A DNA stretch of 36,021 nucleotides from Planctomycetota bacterium. Its GTDB lineage: Bacteria; Planctomycetota; MHYJ01; JACPRB01. A model generated the notes under the pieces. The model was not told where the DNA came from and made no database searches. It worked only from the letters and a program-made list of their open reading frames with translations. The stretch is from NCBI GenBank assembly GCA_035574235.1, contig DATLZA010000063.1:1-36021 (forward strand). Direction: 5' to 3'. Numbering within the stretch: position 1 is the stretch's first letter; every line of letters begins with the position of its first letter. A program made the translations under genes and the position numbers. This document shows positions 1 through 6,488 of the stretch, piece by piece.

Positions 1-158
1 GCCCGCATCCGCGCCGCCCGCTCCGGCCACGGCGCCCGCCGCCAGGACCGGAACGCCTCGTGCGCGCGCTCCACCGCCCGCGCCGCCTCCTCGGGCGTCG
101 CCGCCTCGTACTCCGCGAAGACCTCCCCCGTCGCCGGATCCGTCGAAACGAGCTTCAT
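1..158 (-). CDS. Aldehyde dehydrogenase, N-terminal fragment (gene runs off the window start)
   Basis: Translating the minus strand from the ATG at 158 gives 52 residues with no stop, beginning MKLVSTDPATGEVFAEYEAA and continuing into an Ala/Glu/Arg-rich helix containing AFRSWRRAPWPERAARMR. This is the typical N-terminus of NAD(P)-dependent aldehyde dehydrogenases of the succinate-semialdehyde dehydrogenase group: 'NPATGE' strand, then a helix with 'AFxxWRxxPxxERAxxLR'. These cytosolic enzymes oxidise an aldehyde to a carboxylate. The catalytic Cys and Glu lie outside the window, so substrate and completeness cannot be judged. A GGAGG lies just before the ATG, and a TTGTCA/TAGGGT promoter sits directly upstream, divergent from the gene at 235. 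Family assignment is quite secure; the substrate is not. Confidence 0.8.
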   Translation of the reverse strand, partial: MKLVSTDPATGEVFAEYEAATPEEAARAVERAHEAFRSWRRAPWPERAARMR

Positions 159-164
159 GCCTCC

Positions 165-216
165 ACCCTAGCAGACCCGCGGGGGGCTTGACAACGGCCC
201 CGTATTGCTGTAATTT
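165..216. promoter_or_regulatory. Divergent promoter pair sharing one -35 box
   Basis: Plus strand: TTGACA (188-193), 17-bp spacer, TAATTT (211-216), about 18 nt before the ATG at 235. Minus strand: TTGTCA (194 to 189), 18-bp spacer, TAGGGT (170 to 165), 6 nt before the ATG at 158. TTGACAA read backwards is TTGTCAA, so the same 7 bp can serve as -35 for both directions. If the minus promoter is used, its GGAGG would lie upstream of or at the transcript start, so either a leaderless mRNA or a different start point is implied. Confidence 0.6.
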
Positions 217-234
217 CTGTTTAGACTGAAATAT

Positions 235-1056
235 ATGAATATCGAGAATTTCGGAGGACTCCCGCGGTGGGCCCTCATGGCGGCGATCGCGCTGGGACTC
301 TTCGCCGCCTTCAAGATCCTTTCGGCCGCGGCGGCCCTGCGGGCGGGCGTCCGGCCGCCCGCGGGACGGCTCCTGGCCTACCTTCTCCTCTGGCCGGGAA
401 TGGACGCGGAGGCGTTTCTCGGCCCCGCCCGCGTCCCCCCGCCTCCGCCGGCCGCCTGGGCGGGAGCCGCGGCCCGGATCCTCCTCGGAGCCGCCCTCCT
501 CTGGGGAGTCCTCCCCCGGATCCCGTCCTGGCCCGCGGCGCTTCGCGCCTGGATCGGACTCGTGGGGCTCGCCTTTCTCCTGCACTTCGGCCTCTTCCGC
601 CTGGCCGCCCTCTTCTGGCAGGCCCGCGGCGTGCGGGCCGAGCCCCTCATGGACGCCCCCGCCCGGGCCCGGTCGCTCTCCGAGTTCTGGGGACGCCGCT
701 GGAACCGCGCGTTCCGCGACCTGGCCCATCGCTTCGTCTTCGAACCCGTCCGCCGCCGCGCGGGCCCCGGCGTCGCGGGCGGCGCGGCGTTCGCGGTCTC
801 GGGACTTCTCCACGATCTGGCCCTGTCCCTCCCGGCCGGCGGCGGATGGGGCCTTCCCACGGCCTACTTCCTCCTCCAGGCGCTCGGCATCCGCCTGGAA
901 CGCTCGGCCTGCGGGCGGCGTCTCGGCCTGGGCCGCGGATTCCGGGGATGGCTTTTCGCCGCCGCCTTCACCGCGGGACCGGCCGCCGCGCTCTTCCATC
1001 CGCCCTTCCTGGAGCGGGTCGCGATTCCCTTCCTCCAAGCCTTGGGAGCCTGGTGA
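235..1056 (+). CDS. Wax-synthase-like membrane-bound O-acyltransferase (MBOAT)
   Basis: 273-aa protein with about six or seven hydrophobic segments. Residues 149-160 read SEFWGRRWNRAF and residues 188-195 VSGLLHDL. This pair matches the plant-type wax synthase subgroup of MBOAT enzymes ('FWGRRWN' followed by an 'SGLxHE/D' block holding the catalytic His, here His193). Such enzymes esterify an acyl-CoA with an alcohol or other acceptor inside the membrane. The natural acceptor cannot be read from sequence. The ATG at 235 follows a strong sigma-70-like promoter with only a short leader and no clear Shine-Dalgarno; a GTG at 267 with a better ribosome site is out of frame. The next gene starts one base after its stop, so the two are probably one operon. 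Family call is good, function is inferred. Confidence 0.72.
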   Translation: MNIENFGGLPRWALMAAIALGLFAAFKILSAAAALRAGVRPPAGRLLAYLLLWPGMDAEAFLGPARVPPPPPAAWAGAAARILLGAALLWGVLPRIPSWPAALRAWIGLVGLAFLLHFGLFRLAALFWQARGVRAEPLMDAPARARSLSEFWGRRWNRAFRDLAHRFVFEPVRRRAGPGVAGGAAFAVSGLLHDLALSLPAGGGWGLPTAYFLLQALGIRLERSACGRRLGLGRGFRGWLFAAAFTAGPAAALFHPPFLERVAIPFLQALGAW

Positions 1057-1057
1057 C

Positions 1058-1492
1058 ATGATCGACGTCGAAACGCTCTTCCGCACGGCGCTTCTCCTGG
1101 CCGGCGCGGGCCACTTCGTCCTCCTCGGCGCCAGCGTCCAGGTCCCCGCGCGCCTCCGGTGGCGCGAGGAGCTCGCGCGCCTGTCTCCCTTCAACCGGAA
1201 GCTGATGTGGACCTACGGCGGGTTCACCGTGCTGACGATCGTGGCGTTCGGCACCCTCACGCTGATGCTGCGCGAGGAAATGCTCCGCGGGGACCGGGCG
1301 GCCGTGGCCCTGGCCGCCTTCATCGGCCTCTACTGGCTCGCCCGGATCCTCGTGGACGTCTTCTGGCTGGGACATTCCGGATGGCCCCGCGGACGCGCCC
1401 TGGTCGTGGGCCACGCGCTCCTGGCGGCGCTTTTCGCCTTCCTGGCGGCGACCTATCTGGGACTCGTCCTGCGGCAGATCGCCCTGAGGTGA
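1058..1492 (+). CDS. Small integral membrane protein, partner of the MBOAT gene
   Basis: 144-aa protein that I do not recognise. It has four clear hydrophobic segments (about residues 8-27, 50-72, 82-100 and 118-140) separated by short Arg-rich loops, and a conserved-looking 'LSPFNRKLMWTYGGF' stretch after the first helix, suggesting a compact four-helix bundle. Its start codon is one base after the MBOAT stop, and no promoter is visible between them, so co-expression and possibly physical partnership with the acyltransferase is likely. No catalytic motif, signal peptide or cysteine cluster is seen. It ends 7 bp from the end of the convergent gene at 1500. Confidence 0.7.
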   Translation: MIDVETLFRTALLLAGAGHFVLLGASVQVPARLRWREELARLSPFNRKLMWTYGGFTVLTIVAFGTLTLMLREEMLRGDRAAVALAAFIGLYWLARILVDVFWLGHSGWPRGRALVVGHALLAALFAFLAATYLGLVLRQIALR

Positions 1493-1499
1493 GCGGGCC

Positions 1500-2039
1500 C
1501 TACCGCCCGGCCGGCGCTTCGTCCCGCTGGAAGGACGACAGCGTCACCGTCACGGAACTGAAGGCGTCGCCGGCGAACGCCAGCGTGAGGCTCTTCGTCT
1601 TCACCGAGGGACGCTCCTCCTCGAGGAGCCGCAGAAACTCCACGACCGGCGCGCGCGCCAGGGGCGCGTCCTTCTGCCCGCGAAGGGCCACCCGGTAGGC
1701 CGTCTCCTTCCAGCCGCGCGGGGAAAGATCCTGCTTTCCCTCGACGGTGAACGCCCCCTGGGGAATCCCCGCCTGAGCGCGCTTCTTGTCCATGAACTGA
1801 AGCAGATCCTCCGCCCCCGACGCCGCCGGCCGCGGCCCGCGCCGCTTGGCCTCCTCGATCGCGCGCTTCATCGTCGCCATCTCGCGGTACTCCGCGAGCG
1901 CCCGCTCGAACTCGGCCTTCGCCCGCCCGGCGTCCCGCCGCAGCCAGAGGACCCCTCCCGCCAGCGCGAGCGCCACCGCGCCCGCCGCCACGAGGGCCGC
2001 CGTCGACGTCCCGCCCTTCTCCTTCGCCGCGCCCGCCAC
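1500..2039 (-). CDS. GspM/PilO-like single-pass membrane protein
   Basis: 179-aa protein starting at a GTG (2039) preceded by GAGGA at a good distance and separated by two bases from the stop of the PilM/GspL-like gene. A longer reading through that gene in another frame exists but is a shadow. Residues 13-33 form one transmembrane helix, residues about 36-70 are charged and helical (probable coiled coil), and the C-terminal 90 residues form a small mixed alpha/beta domain in the periplasm. This order (short cytoplasmic tail, helix, coiled coil, ferredoxin-like domain) is that of GspM and PilO, inner-membrane partners of GspL and PilM/PilN in type II secretion and type IV pilus machines. Sequence identity to named families is weak, so the call rests on architecture and position. 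Confidence 0.6.
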   Translation of the reverse strand: MAGAAKEKGGTSTAALVAAGAVALALAGGVLWLRRDAGRAKAEFERALAEYREMATMKRAIEEAKRRGPRPAASGAEDLLQFMDKKRAQAGIPQGAFTVEGKQDLSPRGWKETAYRVALRGQKDAPLARAPVVEFLRLLEEERPSVKTKSLTLAFAGDAFSSVTVTLSSFQRDEAPAGR

Positions 2040-2041
2040 CG

Positions 2042-3670
2042 CTATCCTCGCTTCGTCGCCCGCAGCGTGAACTTGTACATCCCGCCTTCCGCCTGCGCCA
2101 GGCCGCCCACCCAGTCCGCGCTGCGGAACAGATCCACCGACCGGATCTCCGCCCGCAACACGTCCGCGAACTGGAGATTGCGCACCTTGCCCGACAGCGT
2201 CAGCGTCAGGCTCTCGTTGCCCGGGTTCGTGCTCTGCTGGATGTCCAGGGACTCCAGCTCCAGATAAAGCGGCCCGTCGCCGAGCGTCTGGTTCCCGTAC
2301 TTCTGCTGGAACGACGCCAGCGCCCCGAACAGGAGCCTCCACGCCTCGCGCGCCGACACCCGGATCGGCAGATCCACCGCCGACGTGTCCACCCGAAGGA
2401 ACATCTCCTTGAGCTTCGGATAGGCCTCGAGCGCGTCCCGCAGGGTCTCGCCCGTCACGAGCTCGCACAGCTCCCGCTGCCGCTCCCGCACGGTCGCCAG
2501 GTCGCGCCCGTAGTCCGAGCGGCGGAAATGGAAGTGAAGCCCCATCGCCGCCAGGAGAACAATCACGAGCTCCAGCGTCACCAGCGCCGTCGTCTTCAGG
2601 CCCTCGTACTTGCGGCGGTAGAGAAACTCCTCCTGCCGGAAGTCCATCCCCAGCGCGTCCACGCCCGCCCCCTTGAGGGCCAGGCCGAGCGCCGCCGCGA
2701 ACTTCGAAGAATGCGCCCGGATCTCGGAGGGGGCGGACGGGTCGATCGCCTCCAGCGGATTGAACGTCCGCGCCGGAATCTGCGCGGCCTCCTCGATCCG
2801 CCGCCGCGCCTCCTCGTCCTCGAAGCCGCCCGAAAGCAGGATGTGCGAGGGATTGGCCGTGGCGGCCTGCGCGAGCAGGAACCGCGAAATCTCCCGGGCC
2901 AGGATCCCGACGAGCGCGTCCTGGACGTCCCGCCCGAGATCGGCGAACTTCCGGGATTGCTCCTCGTCCAGAACGACGATCGCCTCCCCCCCTTCCTCGC
3001 CGCCGCCTTCAGGGACCGGCGCGGGGCGGCCCGGCTCCGCCCGCCCCGCGGGAAGGGAAAAGTGGATCGTGCGGATCGAACGCGGCCGCCCTCCCTCGAC
3101 GAAGACGAGCTTGGTGAACTTCGAAGCCCCGTGCACGAGAAGGTGCGGCGTCTGAGCGTCGATTCCGCCGGCGTGCTTCATGGCGTTGAAAAGGGCCGCC
3201 ACGTCCAGATCGAGCGCCACGGGATCCACGCCCGCCTTCTGGTAGGCCTTCAGCCGACGCTCGAGCGCGGCCTTGGGCACCGCCGCCGCCAGCAGAAGCG
3301 CCCCCTTCTCGGTTTCGTCCGTCTTGTAGTGCGAAACGACGAGCTGCTCGATCGTGAAATTGTGGATCTGGCTTTCCATCTCGAAGCGGACGGTCTTGCG
3401 GATCTGATCGTCGCTCTTGAACGGAAGCGAGACCTCCCGCAGGATCGCCTCCGCCGAATCCACCGAACCCACGGCGCGCCCGCGGGGAATCCCGGAGTCG
3501 GACAGGGCCCGGCGGAGGGCCTCGGCCGCGCGCTCCTCCCAGGGGCGCTCCGCGTCCGCTTCGATCGGCGCCTCGTGAGCCTTGAGGATCCGCGTGCGGC
3601 GCCCCTGAACCTCGAGCGCCAGAAGGCGCACCGCGTCCTGCCCGAGCTCGATGCCGACGGAACGTGCCAT
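2042..3670 (-). CDS. pilM: PilM-PilN/GspL-like assembly-platform protein
   Basis: 542 aa. Residues 1-335 form a cytoplasmic actin-like ATPase-fold domain of the PilM/GspL type (N-terminal SVGIELGQDAVRLLALE strand pair, 'LPFKSDDQIRKTVRFEMES' near 82-100, 'ILLSGGFEDEE' near 277-287). A linker MDFRQEEF (342-349) resembles the conserved segment that joins PilM to PilN or lies before the GspL helix. One transmembrane helix follows (about 360-382), then a coiled coil and a periplasmic ferredoxin-like domain to the end. In type IV pili PilM and PilN are normally separate; here, as in GspL, they form one chain. The next gene is a GspM/PilO-like protein and the upstream gene is dapF (6-bp gap), so all three are likely one transcript. 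No pilin, ATPase or secretin gene is nearby. Confidence 0.75.
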   Translation of the reverse strand: MARSVGIELGQDAVRLLALEVQGRRTRILKAHEAPIEADAERPWEERAAEALRRALSDSGIPRGRAVGSVDSAEAILREVSLPFKSDDQIRKTVRFEMESQIHNFTIEQLVVSHYKTDETEKGALLLAAAVPKAALERRLKAYQKAGVDPVALDLDVAALFNAMKHAGGIDAQTPHLLVHGASKFTKLVFVEGGRPRSIRTIHFSLPAGRAEPGRPAPVPEGGGEEGGEAIVVLDEEQSRKFADLGRDVQDALVGILAREISRFLLAQAATANPSHILLSGGFEDEEARRRIEEAAQIPARTFNPLEAIDPSAPSEIRAHSSKFAAALGLALKGAGVDALGMDFRQEEFLYRRKYEGLKTTALVTLELVIVLLAAMGLHFHFRRSDYGRDLATVRERQRELCELVTGETLRDALEAYPKLKEMFLRVDTSAVDLPIRVSAREAWRLLFGALASFQQKYGNQTLGDGPLYLELESLDIQQSTNPGNESLTLTLSGKVRNLQFADVLRAEIRSVDLFRSADWVGGLAQAEGGMYKFTLRATKRG

Positions 3671-3676
3671 GCGGTT

Positions 3677-4516
3677 TTAACGCCGCCGGCGGAGCCCGGT
3701 TGGCCACTCGCCGGTGAAGACCTCCACGGCCGGCCCCGTCATGTACACCCGGCCGTCCTCTCCCACCTCGATCTCGAGCGTCCCGCCCCGGAGCTCCACC
3801 CGGACGCGCCGCTCCGCCAGACCCGCCGAGGAGAGGGCCACCGCCGTGGCGCACGCCCCGCTCCCGCAGGCCAGGGTCTCCCCGCTCCCCCGCTCCCACG
3901 TCCGCTGCCGCACGCGGTCCCGGGCGAGGACCTCGACGAACTCGACGTTCACGCGCGAGGGGAAGTCCGGGTGCCGTTCCAGGGCCGGGCCCCGGGTCGT
4001 CACCGGCGCCTCTTCCGCCGAAGGCACGGGGATCACGAAATGGGGATTTCCCATCGACACCACGAAACCTTCGAAGCCGTCCGCCTTCTCGCGCAGCACC
4101 GTGCGCGCCCCGTCCGCCCGCACGTGGAAGGACGGCGGCACGGGGCGCGGCGGACCCATGTCCACCGTCACCCGGTCCACCCGGCCGCCGCGAACGTGCA
4201 GGCGCAGCCGGACCACGCCCGCCCGGGTTTCGACCGCGATCTCCCGGCGCCGGGTCAGCCCGTGGTCGTAGACGTACTTGCCGATACACCGGATGCCGTT
4301 GCCGCACATCTCGCCTTCCGAGCCGTCGGCGTTGTACATGATCATCCGGAAGTCCGCCTTCCGGGAGGGAGCGATGAGAATGAGGCCGTCCGAGCCCACC
4401 CCCGTGTGCCGGTCGCTGATCGCCCGGGCCAGCTCCGCCGGGCGGGCCACCTTCTCGCGGTGGAGATCCACGTACACGTAGTCGTTGCCCGCGCCGTGCA
4501 TCTTGGTGAATTTCAT
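3677..4516 (-). CDS. dapF: Diaminopimelate epimerase
   Basis: 279 aa, the usual family length. It converts LL- to meso-diaminopimelate in lysine and peptidoglycan synthesis, in the cytosol, without a cofactor. All family signatures are present: MHGAGNDYVYVD at the N-terminus, GSDGLI (41-46), the first catalytic Cys71 in EMCGNGIRC, the NxHF-type segment MGNPHF (155-160), RVNVEF (188-193), and the second catalytic Cys217 in GETLACGSGACA. The ATG is 8 nt downstream of a near-perfect promoter (TTGACG, 17 bp, TACGAT), so the message is probably leaderless. It heads an operon with the PilM/GspL-like and GspM-like genes, an unexpected pairing of cell-wall precursor synthesis with envelope machinery. 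Identification is secure. Confidence 0.97.
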   Translation of the reverse strand: MKFTKMHGAGNDYVYVDLHREKVARPAELARAISDRHTGVGSDGLILIAPSRKADFRMIMYNADGSEGEMCGNGIRCIGKYVYDHGLTRRREIAVETRAGVVRLRLHVRGGRVDRVTVDMGPPRPVPPSFHVRADGARTVLREKADGFEGFVVSMGNPHFVIPVPSAEEAPVTTRGPALERHPDFPSRVNVEFVEVLARDRVRQRTWERGSGETLACGSGACATAVALSSAGLAERRVRVELRGGTLEIEVGEDGRVYMTGPAVEVFTGEWPTGLRRRR

Positions 4517-4524
4517 GGCGGCGT

Positions 4525-4573
4525 ATCGTAGCCGGGGCCTTCCTTGACGTCAACCGGCCCTCCCGGCTACCGT
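4525..4573. promoter_or_regulatory. Divergent leaderless promoters sharing the palindrome TTGACGTCAA
   Basis: The perfect 10-bp palindrome TTGACGTCAA (4544-4553) provides a TTGACG -35 box on each strand. Minus: 17-bp spacer, TACGAT (4530 to 4525), then 8 nt to the dapF ATG. Plus: 18-bp spacer, TACCGT (4568-4573), then 7 nt to the GTG of the RNase HII-like gene. Both transcripts would begin at or next to the start codon, and RNA polymerase could occupy only one direction at a time. Confidence 0.68.
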
Positions 4574-4580
4574 ACGGGGC

Positions 4581-5372
4581 GTGACCCTCACGGTCGGGAT
4601 GGACGAGGCGGGGTACGGTCCGAAGCTCGGCCCCCTCGTCGTCGCGGCCGCCTGGGCGCGCCGACCGTTGCCGTCCTGCGTCCGGATCGCCGACTCGAAG
4701 AAGATCTTCTCGCAGGCCCGCGGCGCGGGGACCCTGGAGCCGGCGGTGCTCGGGTTCCTCCCGGCCCGGACCTTCGAGGAGCTCCTGGGGCGGCTGGGCG
4801 CCCGCAGGCCCTCCGCTCCCTGGTATCGGCGGCCGCTTTCCCTGGCCCCCCGCCCTCCGCTGGACGGCCTCGAAGGCGCGGCGGCCGTGATCCTCGACCC
4901 GGCGGAGTACAACGCCGCGCTCGACGGCCGCAGCAAGGCGGATCTCCTCTTCGACGCGGCCGAGGAGCTTTTTCTCCGCGTGCTCTCGACGGAAACGCGG
5001 CCGGTCCGCTTCCTCGTGGGCAAGCACGGCGGGCGGCGCTACTACCTTTCGCGCCTCCGCCGCGGGATCGCCCCGGACGCCGTCGTTCTGGAGGAAACGT
5101 CCGGCCGCTCCGCCTACGCGGCCCCCGGCGTGACGGTCGAGTTCCTGGAAAGCGCGGAGGACCGCCACGAGCTCGTGGCGCTGGCCTCGATGATCGCCAA
5201 GTACGTGCGCGAGTGCGCGATGAAGCTTTTCAACGACTGGTGGGCCGAGCGCTGCCCGGGGCTGCGTCCCACGGCCGGCTACGGGACCGACGGCACCCGG
5301 TTCTTCCGCCGCATCGAACCCCTGTTGCCCTCCCTGGGACTTTCGGCGGACGCGGTCCTCCGGCGCCGCTGA
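4581..5372 (+). CDS. RNase HII-like protein with altered catalytic acidic residues
   Basis: 263 aa starting at GTG. The N-terminus VGMDEAGYGPKLGPLV matches the RNase HII 'DEAGRGPxxGPVV' block (Asp8, Glu9), followed by DSKK (38-41), and the C-terminal half carries HELVALASMIAKYVRE (196-211) and PTAGYGTDGTRFF (230-242), equivalent to the HII 'ASxxAKxxRD' and 'GYGTxxH' segments. RNase HII cuts RNA in RNA-DNA hybrids using an Asp-Glu-Asp-Asp tetrad. Here the third Asp position falls in FLVGKHGGRRYY (no Asp) and the fourth is Glu211. The fold is therefore clear but canonical catalysis is doubtful; it could be a changed nuclease or a non-catalytic nucleic-acid binder. Leaderless promoter shared with dapF. 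Confidence 0.72.
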   Translation: MTLTVGMDEAGYGPKLGPLVVAAAWARRPLPSCVRIADSKKIFSQARGAGTLEPAVLGFLPARTFEELLGRLGARRPSAPWYRRPLSLAPRPPLDGLEGAAAVILDPAEYNAALDGRSKADLLFDAAEELFLRVLSTETRPVRFLVGKHGGRRYYLSRLRRGIAPDAVVLEETSGRSAYAAPGVTVEFLESAEDRHELVALASMIAKYVRECAMKLFNDWWAERCPGLRPTAGYGTDGTRFFRRIEPLLPSLGLSADAVLRRR

Positions 5373-5406
5373 CGGCCCGCTTCCGCCTCCCTTCCGCGCC
5401 GCCTTC

Positions 5407-5415
5407 TGCTATACT
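5407..5415 (+). promoter_or_regulatory. Extended -10 element TGCTATACT
   Basis: TGC followed by TATACT, an extended -10 box, with no recognisable -35. It lies about 32 nt before the ATG of the WYL regulator, leaving room for the strong GGAAGGAG ribosome-binding site at about 5436-5443. The identical 9-mer occurs before thyX and, on the minus strand, before the small ORF upstream of pyk. Confidence 0.55.
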
Positions 5416-5447
5416 CGTGCGACCTATTCGGACATGGAAGGAGCCCC

Positions 5448-6443
5448 ATGCGGCGGAAGGAGCGCGGCGCGCAGCTTCTGCGGATCCTGAAGCTCATCCG
5501 GCTCTTCGAGCACTCCCGGTTCGGACTCACGATCGCCGAGCTTCAGCGCGAAACGGGCGTGACCCGTCGGACGATCTACCGGGACCTGGCGCTTCTTGAA
5601 GAAGCCGGCTATCGCTTCGTCCGCGAGGGCGCCGGGGCCGGCGAGGCGCGCAAGTGGCGCTTTCCGCCGGGCCTGCAGAAGGCCCCCGGCAAGCCTTACA
5701 CGGAGTCCGAGCTCCTGTCGCTCTACTTCTGCATGAACCTGCTGCAACCCCTGCGGGGAACCCCCCTTCGGGACGGGATCGAGTCGCTCGTCTCCAAGAT
5801 CGAGGCGACGTTTCCGAGCGACGAGCGCGAATACCTGGGAGATCTCGTCTTCACCCACGTGGCCAAACTGACGCCTTCGAAGGACTATCGGCGCCACGCC
5901 GCGACCGTGAGCGCCCTCTCCCGGGCGTGTCTCGAGCACCGCAAGGTGGAACTGACCTACCGGGCCACCGACGACCAGTCGAAGACCTACGCCTTCTCCC
6001 CCTACTGCATCGCCTACTACGGCGGCGACCTCTATACGATCGGCTGGAGCGACCTGCGGCAGTCGATCCGCACGCTGCGCGTGGACCGGATTCTTTCGAT
6101 CCGTCCCACGACGCAGAAGTTCCAGCGGCCGGAGGACTTCGACCCCGAGGACTACCTGGGCCGGAGCTTCGGGATGTACTCCGAGGGCGAACAGACGCGC
6201 GTGGCCATCGAGTTCGACCGCGAAGCCGCGCGCGCGGTTCAGGAGCGCGAATGGCACCCCACCCAGCGGGTCGAGCCGCGCCCGGGAGGAGGGATTCTGC
6301 TTCGGATGACCGTGCAGGGCCTGCCGGAGGTCGCCCGCTGGGTTCTGTCCCACGCGCCCTACGCGCGGGTCGTGGATCCTCCCGAGCTGCGCGAGATGGT
6401 GGCCCGAAGCGCCGCGGCCGCCGCCCGGGCCCACGGAGGCTGA
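5448..6443 (+). CDS. WYL-domain transcriptional regulator (HTH-WYL-WCX)
   Basis: 331 aa. Residues about 9-62 form a winged helix-turn-helix of the HTH_11/DeoR type (LTIAELQRETGVTRRTIYRDLALLEEAGY). The WYL core follows at about 165-235, with LTYRATDD, ALYTIGW-like GDLYTIGWSD and a downstream IRTLRVDRI strand, and the C-terminal WCX extension covers about 245-325 with the typical HPTQRVEPRPGGGILLRM. WYL proteins usually sense nucleic acid or nucleotide ligands and often control DNA repair, phage defence or stress genes. This one has its own extended -10 promoter and a strong Shine-Dalgarno, unlike its leaderless neighbours. It precedes thyX by 45 bp with a separate promoter, so a regulatory link to thyX is only a possibility. 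Confidence 0.88.
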   Translation: MRRKERGAQLLRILKLIRLFEHSRFGLTIAELQRETGVTRRTIYRDLALLEEAGYRFVREGAGAGEARKWRFPPGLQKAPGKPYTESELLSLYFCMNLLQPLRGTPLRDGIESLVSKIEATFPSDEREYLGDLVFTHVAKLTPSKDYRRHAATVSALSRACLEHRKVELTYRATDDQSKTYAFSPYCIAYYGGDLYTIGWSDLRQSIRTLRVDRILSIRPTTQKFQRPEDFDPEDYLGRSFGMYSEGEQTRVAIEFDREAARAVQEREWHPTQRVEPRPGGGILLRMTVQGLPEVARWVLSHAPYARVVDPPELREMVARSAAAAARAHGG

Positions 6444-6452
6444 CCGAACCGG

Positions 6453-6480
6453 TTGCCCCCCGCGCCCTCCGTGCTATACT
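6453..6480 (+). promoter_or_regulatory. Promoter of thyX
   Basis: TTGCCC (6453-6458), 16-bp spacer, TATACT (6475-6480) with an upstream TGC extension. Only 8 nt separate the -10 box from the ATG at 6489, so the transcript is expected to start at or beside the start codon. A TTG at 6453 could extend the protein by 12 residues, but it lies in the -35 box and the extension has no ribosome site. Confidence 0.62.
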
Positions 6481-6488
6481 GCGGCACG

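Noticed and set aside
1494-1509. CGGGC/GCCCG inverted repeat between the convergent genes as a terminator
   Set aside because: Five-pair stem overlapping the coding end of the minus gene, without a T-run; such repeats are expected by chance at this GC content.
2528-4531. Long plus-strand frame of 667 codons opposite pilM and dapF
   Set aside because: Low-complexity Arg/Leu/Pro/His translation; dapF and PilM/GspL motifs on the minus strand are unmistakable.
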